Source of the DNA: PALSA-607 sp036501485
Lineage (GTDB): Bacteria; Actinomycetota; Actinomycetes; Acidothermales; Acidothermaceae
Direction: 5' to 3'
Assembly: GCA_036501485.1 (NCBI GenBank)
Contig: DASYAG010000025.1
Span: 1-19,988, forward strand
DNA: 19,988 nt
Part shown: positions 6,951 to 13,865 of the stretch, piece after piece
Numbering within the stretch: the stretch's first letter is position 1
Layout: every line of letters starts with the position of its first letter
Translations under genes and position numbers: made by a program
The notes under the pieces: generated by a model
The model's database searches: none
Told to the model about the DNA's origin: nothing
The model's input: only the letters and a program-made list of their open reading frames with translations

Positions 6951-7531
6951 AGCGACGACGGGATCGCTAGCGACGCGTTGTGGTCTGGCGCGGCCTGACG
7001 CAACGCCGCCGCTGCGCCAGTCTGCTTCGCCGCGAGCACCGCGGTCGGGATTGTTCCGGTGTCAGCGCCGTGCGCGACGGCGTCGAGGTACGCCGTCCAT
7101 TCGTCGAGGTACGCGAGCTCGGCGGCCTTGGCCTTGTGCAGCGCGCTGTGCCAGGGCAGCACCGAGGTCGCCGCGACCGCTGCGCGACTCGCGCGCACCT
7201 GGGCCACGCCCTGGCTCGCCGATTGGTCGATCAGCTGCATCAGGCCGGCGCGCACGTTTGGCTGCGCAGAGCCGAGCAACGGCATCGTGTATTGCCTCGT
7301 CGATTCGAGTGTCGCGTCTGCGTGTGCCGCGGTTGCCTGTCCGTTGACCGTTGCGGCGAGCAATGCCTTGAACTCGTGATGACTTGATTCTCGATCGAGG
7401 GTCACCGCGCCGTAAGCGATCAGAACGACCACAACCACGACGGGTGCGAGAAAACGCGGCAGCCGACGACGTCTTTCGCGGCCGCCAGTAATCAGAACGT
7501 CGGCGCGGTTCGCCAGCTCATCGCCGGTCAT
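6947..7531 (-). CDS. Single-pass membrane protein, function unknown
   Basis: The 194-residue protein has a polar N-terminus ending in RERRRRLPR, one strong hydrophobic segment at about residues 27-45, and an outside domain of about 150 residues. By the positive-inside rule the N-terminus is cytoplasmic. The outer domain is Ala-rich and helical, with HHEFKALLAATVNGQ, a central region around MQLIDQSASQGVAQV and WHSALHKAKAAELAYLDEW; I do not recognise it. It is the middle gene of a minus-strand unit: the sedolisin stop lies just upstream across three copies of a 16-bp repeat, and its own TGA overlaps the TTG of the glycosidase. The ATG at 7531 has no Shine-Dalgarno, so translation probably depends on ribosomes arriving from the sedolisin gene. 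Confidence 0.82.
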   Translation of the reverse strand: MTGDELANRADVLITGGRERRRRLPRFLAPVVVVVVLIAYGAVTLDRESSHHEFKALLAATVNGQATAAHADATLESTRQYTMPLLGSAQPNVRAGLMQLIDQSASQGVAQVRASRAAVAATSVLPWHSALHKAKAAELAYLDEWTAYLDAVAHGADTGTIPTAVLAAKQTGAAAALRQAAPDHNASLAIPSSL

Positions 7532-7573
7532 CTCAGGTAGCGGTCATCTCAGGTAGCGGTCATCTCAGGTAGC
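7526..7573. repeat. Three perfect tandem copies of a 16-bp unit spanning a stop/start junction
   Basis: The unit GGTCATCTCAGGTAGC is repeated without change at 7526-7541, 7542-7557 and 7558-7573. On the minus strand each copy reads stop TGA, one G, then ATG. The first-read copy supplies the sedolisin stop and the last-read copy the ATG of the membrane protein. Between them lie two mini-ORFs (7549-7563 and 7533-7547), each encoding MTAT and ending one base before the next ATG. A ribosome would have to stop and restart three times to pass from one gene to the next. Confidence 0.95.
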
Positions 7574-10500
7574 GGGGGCCAAGATTGCGGCGGCCGCGTT
7601 GAAGATATCCGCGCCGACCGAACTCGTACCCCCGAACAACCACGCTGATGCCGCGGAAGCTTGCGCACTCGCTAAGTAGCTGGCGACAGAGCTTGGTAGC
7701 GCGCCGTTGCTCGGCACCAGGACGACCGGACCGTGGTTCATGGCTGCCACGCTGCCACCTGAGAGCGCATCAGGGAAGGCCAACCCGCTCGCCAGCCCGA
7801 CTGAGGCAGGTTTGGGGAAGAACGCCTGGGCGACCAGAACCGACGTCGCAAAGCGGTCGCTGCCGACGAATGGCTGCGCCGACGGGTCGGCGTGCGCCGC
7901 CGGACCACCGATGGCGTAGCGCGTTGCGCTCGGGTGCGCGGACAGGTAAGCCGCGGTCGGGCCGGACTGTCCCGAGCCGGCCGTAAGCAAGACGACTCCG
8001 CCAGCAGCGGCCGCAGCCGAACCGGCCGAGAGCGCGTCCGGGAAGTTGGTGCCGTCCGCCTCGAAAACAATGTTGGGGTTGCCAAGTGCCGCGGCAACTT
8101 GCGCCGCGGTGGCGAATCGGTCAGGTCCAGAGATTCGGAGGACGGGGTGGCCGAGTGCGGCAACTGCGTTCGCGACGGCTGGCGTCACTGCGGAGATGCC
8201 ACCGAGCACGTACACCGTTGCGCCCGGTGCCAGAACGCGCTCGATCTCGGCGGACGTCGCGCTCGACAGGGACGCGCTCCCGGTCAACAGCAAGGGGCCG
8301 TGCTTGCCGACGGCGAGCGGCGTGCCTGCAAGTGCATCAGCGAACGTGTCCGATCGAGCCAACACAACTGCGGCCGCCGAGTGCGTTGTGGGGAAGCCCG
8401 CTTGCGACGCCGCGATGCTCGTGGCGATGCGGTCAGCACCCGCGATTCGGGCGAGCGTGAGTGTCTGCGCCGCGGGTCCGGCACCGCCACCGCCACCGCC
8501 GCTGCTCCCACCACCCGTGCCGACGAAGACGGACGGCGAAGGGGTGAGGGCACTCAATGTGCCACTCGATGTGTTTCGTTCTTGGGCAGCGAAGCTCGTC
8601 GTGGTAGTGGCGCTGGGCGACGTTACGGCGCCGCCCGAGCCCGACCCGTAGGTGACGGTCAGGCTGCCACCGACGGGAATCGTCACAGAGTCAACGCGGA
8701 TCGTCGAGCCGCTGACGCTGACGCTGCCGGTGCTCACTGTGACGTAACCTGCGGTGGACGGCGTGGTGTTCGGCTGTGTCCAGCCGGTCGTACCGCCGAC
8801 GGGCACGGTGATGGCAACGGTGCCCGCGGCCAGACTGGTGTTCGTGGCTGGGCTGTAGGTGAAGGTCAGCGTGGTCAACGTCGACGGAGCGATGGTCGAC
8901 GGCGACACCGTCAGCGTTCCCGAACCGTCAGGCCCGCCCACCAGAACCTGCGGTGACGATGCCAGGGCCGTCAGAGTGCCGCTGTTGAGCCCCTTTTGCG
9001 TCGTGGCAAACACGGCCGTCTGCGCAGCATTCGGCGAGAGAGCCCCCCCGCCGGTGCCCGAGGTGTCGCCGTAGGTGATGGTGACGGTACTGCCGCTGGC
9101 GATCGTGAGACCGGACACCTGGATCGTGTTGGAACTGATAGACACAGTGCCAGGCGAGGCGGTTGTGTAGCCGGCCGAGTTGGAAGCCGTCGACGGGGTT
9201 GACCAACCGGCGGGCACCGCGATGTCGATCTGACCAGCCGTGAGGTTGTGACCGGCGGCCGCCGTGTAGGTGAAGTGCAGCGTGGTCCGCGTCGACGCGT
9301 TGATCGCGGTCTGGTCAGCGGTGATGGTGCCGGATCCGTCGGAGCACAGGTCGCCGGTCAGGTTTGCGCCGACCGGTGTCCCGAGCCCGGTCGCCATGTC
9401 ATAGCCGGGGCCGGCAACGTACTTGCCGCCGTTGGCGCCGATCGCATCGTTGTTGCCGCTCGTTACGTCGTGGAAGTCAGCCGGCCACGCGGCGCGCAGT
9501 TGATACAGCGCCGGGTTCAGGAATCCGAGACGATGCCCGTTGCAGGATGTGCTCGCGTCGGCCAACGCAATCAGTGCTGCCCAGGTGGGCGCCGCTGCGC
9601 TGGTGCCGCCGATCGTAAACCAGCGGCTCGTGCCGTTGCTGGTAAAGAAGATTCGATAGCCGTTCGACGGCTGTGCCGATGCGGACACGTCTGGTACCTC
9701 GCGACACATCGACGCTGCAGATTGCCCGCAGATCGTGCCGACATTGCCGCTGGTCACGGCGAGTGCGGTCTGCCATGACGGCATTTGCCACGCTGTGGAG
9801 ATGCCGCCACCACCAGCGCTCAACCCGCCGTTGACGGTGCCCTCGTTCCACGTCGACTCGGGCCCGCTCGTTGACTGCAGGTCGGTGCCCCCTACGCCGG
9901 TCACATACGGCTGACTTGCCGGGTCGTCGACCGCAAGCGCGGTTGAACCGCCGAGCGGATTGTCACAGTCGGACGAGCCCGCGTCTCCCGAAGCCGCCAG
10001 CATCGTCTGCCCCTGGGTGGCCATCTGCTGGAAGATCGTGTTCTCTGCGTTGAGGAAGTTCGACGTGTCGCGAGCTTCGCACTGACCCCAGCTCGTGCTC
10101 ACCACCTGCGCGGTGTTGTCCGTGGCGATCTGCTGGTACATGTGGAGCACGCTGGTCAACGAGTTCGGTGCCTGGTAGACGTCGATCGTCGAACTTGGTG
10201 CGAGCCCGATGACGTCTTCGATGTCAAGCGCTGCTTCGCCGCTTTGACTTCCAGTCGGCCCGCCGTCGATGGATATCGGCGTCACGGTTGTGCCGGTGCC
10301 GTAGCACGATTGGTAAGCGTCGATGTCACTTACGGTGTACGGCTCCAACTCGGCGATGGCGACAGTGACGCCGCTACCGAGCGTGCCGCCCGAATACAGC
10401 GACGTGAGGCCGTAGTACGACGCGACCTGCGGCGCGGTGTACGCGGGGGGTGCAGCCGCAGCACTGCAAGCACTCGGGCCGGTCAGGTTCGCGTTCAACG

Positions 10501-11197
10501 CAGGCGCGGGCGTGCCCGAACCAAGCAGATCGTGCGACGGAGCACTGAGAGCTGACACCGCGGGTGTCAGCTGCGTCAAAGTATCGAGGCCGACGATCGC
10601 CTGCACGGCGCCGACAACGTCGGTCGGGACCTGTGGCGCCACGACGTTCGCGCGTGCAGTGCGGCCGGACGCGAGCCGGTACTGCCGAAAGGACGTGTGC
10701 AAGGCGCTGCCAACTTTGGTGACTGACCCGGAGACCGGCAAGAGCGACCCTTGCACCGCGCCGACTGTGAGTCCGAGTGATCGCAACCGGCCGCTGACGC
10801 TTGCGATCGTTGACGGCGTTGGGCCGAACTCGCTCGCATATTCGGCGGAGGTGAGGAACTGCCGGTACTCCGGCGAACTCGGGCTTGAGACAGCGGTCGT
10901 GAAGGCATTCAGAGCCGCCTGATTGCGCGGTCGCAGGACGACGTCGAATGAGATCGGCTGCGCTGCAGGAGCGACGCCTTGCACCTGGGCGCCAACCGGC
11001 ACTACGGGTGCGCTGCCGACCGGGGTGTCACCGGTTCCGGCGCTGGCAGCCGCCGAGACATTGATCGCGAGCGTGAGAATGAGGCCGCTGACTGCGGCCA
11101 GGGCAACGCCAGCGCGATGTGATCGGCGCACGAATCCCCCGTTGTCTCGATGCGGCGCCCCAGAGTCCGCCACCTCATTGACCACGATAGGTCGCAT
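7565..11197 (-). CDS. Secreted sedolisin (S53) protease with cell-wall-binding repeats
   Basis: With ATG at 11197 this is 1210 residues. Domains in order: signal peptide (about 23-53, with RRSHR, a hydrophobic core and an ASA site); pro-kumamolisin propeptide (about 75-212); S53 catalytic domain (about 240-615) with E321 and D325 in GEAALDIEDV, D405 in ASGDAG and S533 in GGTSAAAP, plus a calcium-site-like FHDVTSGNND and GYDMATGLGTP; two similar beta-sandwich repeats of about 135 residues (620-754, 757-893); a glycine-rich linker; and three cell-wall-binding repeat 2 modules (about 917-1192). It should be an acid-type serine-carboxyl peptidase held at the cell surface. The start is unsure: GTG at 11221 and GTG at 11131 (shortest signal peptide, GGGGGA upstream) are alternatives. 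It leads the coupled operon. Confidence 0.95.
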   Translation of the reverse strand: MRPIVVNEVADSGAPHRDNGGFVRRSHRAGVALAAVSGLILTLAINVSAAASAGTGDTPVGSAPVVPVGAQVQGVAPAAQPISFDVVLRPRNQAALNAFTTAVSSPSSPEYRQFLTSAEYASEFGPTPSTIASVSGRLRSLGLTVGAVQGSLLPVSGSVTKVGSALHTSFRQYRLASGRTARANVVAPQVPTDVVGAVQAIVGLDTLTQLTPAVSALSAPSHDLLGSGTPAPALNANLTGPSACSAAAAPPAYTAPQVASYYGLTSLYSGGTLGSGVTVAIAELEPYTVSDIDAYQSCYGTGTTVTPISIDGGPTGSQSGEAALDIEDVIGLAPSSTIDVYQAPNSLTSVLHMYQQIATDNTAQVVSTSWGQCEARDTSNFLNAENTIFQQMATQGQTMLAASGDAGSSDCDNPLGGSTALAVDDPASQPYVTGVGGTDLQSTSGPESTWNEGTVNGGLSAGGGGISTAWQMPSWQTALAVTSGNVGTICGQSAASMCREVPDVSASAQPSNGYRIFFTSNGTSRWFTIGGTSAAAPTWAALIALADASTSCNGHRLGFLNPALYQLRAAWPADFHDVTSGNNDAIGANGGKYVAGPGYDMATGLGTPVGANLTGDLCSDGSGTITADQTAINASTRTTLHFTYTAAAGHNLTAGQIDIAVPAGWSTPSTASNSAGYTTASPGTVSISSNTIQVSGLTIASGSTVTITYGDTSGTGGGALSPNAAQTAVFATTQKGLNSGTLTALASSPQVLVGGPDGSGTLTVSPSTIAPSTLTTLTFTYSPATNTSLAAGTVAITVPVGGTTGWTQPNTTPSTAGYVTVSTGSVSVSGSTIRVDSVTIPVGGSLTVTYGSGSGGAVTSPSATTTTSFAAQERNTSSGTLSALTPSPSVFVGTGGGSSGGGGGGAGPAAQTLTLARIAGADRIATSIAASQAGFPTTHSAAAVVLARSDTFADALAGTPLAVGKHGPLLLTGSASLSSATSAEIERVLAPGATVYVLGGISAVTPAVANAVAALGHPVLRISGPDRFATAAQVAAALGNPNIVFEADGTNFPDALSAGSAAAAAGGVVLLTAGSGQSGPTAAYLSAHPSATRYAIGGPAAHADPSAQPFVGSDRFATSVLVAQAFFPKPASVGLASGLAFPDALSGGSVAAMNHGPVVLVPSNGALPSSVASYLASAQASAASAWLFGGTSSVGADIFNAAAAILAPAT

Positions 11198-11285
11198 GAG
11201 GTGCTTCCGCGGCCGAATCACGCGTTCGGCTCCGAACCGTCATCGCGGCCTGTCCGGCTCGTCGGGCCAACGCAGCCATCGCAGC

Positions 11286-11321
11286 GCGACCTGCTCTCGC
11301 GCAGCGACCTGCAGTCGCGCA
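11286..11321. repeat. Imperfect 18-bp tandem repeat, two copies
   Basis: Units at 11286-11303 and 11304-11321 share GCGACCTGC at the start and TCGCGCA at the end and differ only in two adjacent middle bases (TC against AG). The repeat lies upstream of the sedolisin start in the divergent gap. Confidence 0.7.
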
Positions 11322-11381
11322 CCCACCTTGTTGTCACGCACCCGCCTGCCGTCATAGCCATACGCTTCCTGTGCCCGAGGG

Positions 11382-11411
11382 CAAACGGGTGAAGCGCAGC
11401 CAAACGGGTGA
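11382..11411. repeat. Direct repeat CAAACGGGTGA, 19 bases apart
   Basis: Identical 11-base copies lie at 11382-11392 and 11401-11411. The second overlaps the ACGGGT arm of a small hairpin (11404-11420). Position about 80-110 bases before the FUSC start codon would suit a regulator site, but no factor can be named. Confidence 0.5.
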
Positions 11412-11454
11412 TGAACCCGTACGTGTGATTACGCCGTACGGCCCAACGAGCCGC

Positions 11455-11478
11455 TCACCGAGCGGATCACCGAGCGGG
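11455..11478. repeat. 12-bp tandem repeat, two copies, just before the FUSC gene
   Basis: TCACCGAGCGGA (11455-11466) is followed directly by TCACCGAGCGGG (11467-11478), one mismatch. The copies end three bases before the AAGGGA ribosome-binding site of the FUSC gene, so they lie in its 5' leader. Confidence 0.65.
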
Positions 11479-11492
11479 CGAAGGGATGGCGC

Positions 11493-13664
11493 ATGAGCGA
11501 GGCCGCCGCGCAGGCCGGTAGCCCAGCGTCGCCTCGTACCTGGCGCCGAGTGCGTGACGAGGCGCTCCGCTTCGATCGGCATGGCCTGCGCCTGCGCCCG
11601 AGCCTACGGATGGCGGCCGGTGTCATGGCAGCCCTTGCTATTGGCTACGCGGCCGGCTCATGGGCGGCCGGCGCGGCCGCCGCCGGGGGAGCGCTCGTGG
11701 TCGGGATTCCATCTGTAGCACCGTCGGCACGACCACGCATCGGGTTGCTGGTGTCGACCGCGGTGGCCATGGCGCTCGGCACGTTCGTCGGATCAGTGAC
11801 GAGTGGATACGCGGGGCTGCACGTGGTCGCTGTCGCGCTCTTCTCATTCGCTGGCGGCCTCCTCGTCGCGGTCGAGCCGGCCGTCACCGCTGTTGGACTC
11901 AACGCCATCGTCGGCCTCGTTGTGTACGGCCGGTTCCCAGGATCTCCCGAGACTGCATTGAAGAGCGCCGGCCTCGTTGCCGCCGGTGGCCTGTTCCAAG
12001 TTTTGCTGGTGCTGGTCTTCCGCGGCCGCCCACAAGTCAGCCGTGAGCTCGCCGGGCTCTCGCGCGGTTATGAAGCGATCGCGCGTTATGCGGCGAAGCT
12101 CGACCTCGCCCGGTCAGGGCTGCCAATGGCGGCGGCCATCGATGCAGCGGTCGTCGACCGCGAGTTTTCATTCGGTGCTGGCGCGGGCGGCGCATCGGAT
12201 GAGGCATGCAGGAGCCTCGTCGACGAAGCGCGGCGTATCAGGCTGGAACTCTTGAGCCTGGCGAGCGCGCGCGCAGCAGCGCAAGGCGTTGATGAGCCGG
12301 ACGCCGCATTGCTGGCGAGTTTTGACCAGCTGGCAGCTGCGCTGGGCGAGTTCTTTTCCCACGTCGAGGCCGGGTTGGCACACGCAAGCGTGCCTGACGA
12401 TTTCGATGGCACACTCGCCGCTGCGGTCGCGGCGATCGAGAGCGTGCGAGAAAGTGCGGCCGCGGCGCCACACGTCCAGCTCATCGCGGCGCGAGCGACA
12501 ACAGCGGGAGCCGCGCTGGCCGGGCAGTTGCGTGCGGTCGCCGGATTGCTGCCCGGAGCAATCGAAGTCAAGCGCACACCGCCGTCGTCCGCCGTCCGTT
12601 CTGCTACTCGCATATCGCGTGTCGGCGCGCACGGTGCCGAAGCGATTGTCGAACGGATGCGGGCGAACCTGACGTGGCAATCGGACGCGTTTCAGCACGC
12701 CGTACGACTCGCGGTCGTCGTGTCGGCGTCCGCAGTGATTGCGCACGCTGTCGGCATCGGACGCGGCTATTGGGTCGCGCTGACTGCAGTCTTGGTCCTA
12801 CGGCCCGAGTTCTCGGTGACTTACACCAGGGGTCTCGCACGGGCGGTCGGCACAATCCTCGGCGTCGGCATCGCGACTATTGTTGCGGTCACCGCGCATC
12901 CGCATGGATGGGTGCTCGTGCCGTTTGTCGGGGTGTTCGTGTGGTTGTCCGGCGCCCTGTTCAACGCGAGCTACGCCGCGTTCAGCGTGGCGGTTACCGG
13001 CGCCGTTGTGTTCCTGCTCGCCGGCCTTGACACCGACCCGGTAGCGGCCGGCCGGGAGCGCCTGGTTGCCACGACGCTCGGCGCTGCGCTCGCGCTGGCG
13101 GCGTACGCCTTGGCGCCTACCTGGGGACGTCGACCGGTTGCCGACGCGGTGGCCGATCTCGCCGACACCACGCAGCGCTACGTCGCCCTCGTCTTGCAGG
13201 CCGTGACCGATCAGGCCGCGGATGTCTCGGCGCTCCCCGGGGCGAGTCGCGCGGTTCGGCTGGCACGCACGAATGCCGAGGCCGCCGTCAACCGCTCCCT
13301 CGGCGATCCAGCGTCTCGGCGTATCGATCAGGTCGCCGCCCTCGAGATGCTGGCGACCTTCCGGCGGCTGGCAATCGCCGCCCACACGTTGCGGTTGTCA
13401 CCGACCGTCACTTTGGACGGCGTCCCTCCTGCTTTGAACGAGCTCACCACGGCTATCGACTCCGAACTCGAAGCGATCGCCACACGATTGCGGTTCGGAC
13501 GGGTCACCGTGGTGCGCCAACCTCTGCGCGCGTTGCACCGCGAAGTCGCCGCGGCGTTACCCGCCGACCCGGCAGCCCCGGGGGCACTCGTCGTCGCCGA
13601 AACCGACGAGATCGTCGACGCGACAAACTCACTCGCCGACATCGTCGAGCGCCCACCGGCGTAG
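11493..13664 (+). CDS. FUSC family membrane protein
   Basis: This 723-residue protein has the FUSC/YccS plan. An N-terminal cluster of membrane helices (about residues 38-175) is followed by a long soluble helical region (about 180-390). A second membrane cluster (about 400-550) contains the FUSC-like signature GRGYWVALTAVLVLRPEFSV and RGLARAVGTILGVG, and a helical cytoplasmic tail follows. Relatives include aromatic-acid efflux components and the fusaric-acid-resistance proteins, so export of an organic acid is a reasonable but unproven role. No membrane-fusion partner is encoded beside it. ATG at 11493 is preceded by AAGGGA at good spacing. The gene is divergent from the sedolisin operon and 201 bases ahead of the acyltransferase. 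Confidence 0.92.
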   Translation: MSEAAAQAGSPASPRTWRRVRDEALRFDRHGLRLRPSLRMAAGVMAALAIGYAAGSWAAGAAAAGGALVVGIPSVAPSARPRIGLLVSTAVAMALGTFVGSVTSGYAGLHVVAVALFSFAGGLLVAVEPAVTAVGLNAIVGLVVYGRFPGSPETALKSAGLVAAGGLFQVLLVLVFRGRPQVSRELAGLSRGYEAIARYAAKLDLARSGLPMAAAIDAAVVDREFSFGAGAGGASDEACRSLVDEARRIRLELLSLASARAAAQGVDEPDAALLASFDQLAAALGEFFSHVEAGLAHASVPDDFDGTLAAAVAAIESVRESAAAAPHVQLIAARATTAGAALAGQLRAVAGLLPGAIEVKRTPPSSAVRSATRISRVGAHGAEAIVERMRANLTWQSDAFQHAVRLAVVVSASAVIAHAVGIGRGYWVALTAVLVLRPEFSVTYTRGLARAVGTILGVGIATIVAVTAHPHGWVLVPFVGVFVWLSGALFNASYAAFSVAVTGAVVFLLAGLDTDPVAAGRERLVATTLGAALALAAYALAPTWGRRPVADAVADLADTTQRYVALVLQAVTDQAADVSALPGASRAVRLARTNAEAAVNRSLGDPASRRIDQVAALEMLATFRRLAIAAHTLRLSPTVTLDGVPPALNELTTAIDSELEAIATRLRFGRVTVVRQPLRALHREVAAALPADPAAPGALVVAETDEIVDATNSLADIVERPPA

Positions 13665-13665
13665 C

Positions 13666-13681
13666 TTGCGGACAGACGCAA
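13666..13681 (+). terminator. Weak hairpin after the FUSC gene
   Basis: TTGCG (13666-13670) can pair with CGCAA (13677-13681) around a six-base loop, immediately after the stop codon. The stem is only five pairs and has no T-tract, so it is a weak candidate. Confidence 0.22.
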
Positions 13682-13735
13682 CCAAACGGCGCCCCTGCGC
13701 GTCGATTCGCCGTGACTCGATCTCGTAACACCATC

Positions 13736-13808
13736 GGCGGCCCGATCAGGGGAAGCCGTGGCGGGCCGATGAGAAGAAGCCCCGGCGCGCCGGTCAAGAA
13801 GAAGCCGC
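13736..13808. repeat. Degenerate 24-bp tandem repeat, three copies
   Basis: Units at about 13736-13759, 13760-13783 and 13784-13808 share GGCGG/CCCCGRT at the left and GAAGCC near the right, with substitutions between them. In the frame opened by a GTG at 13712 they would encode GGPIRGSR, GGPMRRSP and GAPVKKKP within a 47-residue basic peptide ending at 13855. That frame has no clear ribosome-binding site, so I do not call a gene. The stretch lies between FUSC and the acyltransferase. Confidence 0.55.
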
Positions 13809-13845
13809 AGTGCGACGAAGCAGTGTCACACTCGGCTCGTTTAGA

Positions 13846-13860
13846 CGCTCTATGAGAGCG
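13846..13860 (+). promoter_or_regulatory. Leader hairpin next to the acyltransferase start codon
   Basis: CGCTCT (13846-13851), a three-base loop and AGAGCG (13855-13860) form a perfect six-pair stem ending five bases before the ATG at 13866. The right arm contains the only purine-rich sequence (GAGAGCGG) that could serve as a ribosome-binding site, so folding could lower translation. Confidence 0.35.
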
Positions 13861-13865
13861 GTTCG

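Larger units (their letters stand above)
11198..11492. other. Divergent intergenic region, no gene seen, several short repeats
   Basis: This 295-base stretch separates the minus-strand sedolisin operon from the FUSC gene, so promoters for both should lie here. I see no convincing coding frame. It contains an 18-bp imperfect tandem repeat, two CAAACGGGTGA copies, the hairpin ACGGGT-GATGA-ACCCGT (11404-11420), two CCGTACG copies 17 bases apart (11417-11423, 11434-11440) and a 12-bp tandem repeat. The last 110 bases are the densest. Confidence 0.6.

Noticed and set aside
7526..7573. Insertion-element target duplication or att site
   Set aside because: The three copies are adjacent, with no inserted element, transposase or integrase nearby.
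7892..8956. 354-residue plus-strand frame over the sedolisin C-terminal domains
   Set aside because: It is antisense to recognisable cell-wall-binding repeats and is Arg/Gly-rich without domains.
13712..13855. 47-residue repeat peptide gene
   Set aside because: GTG start without a ribosome-binding site and no family match; kept only as a hypothesis.
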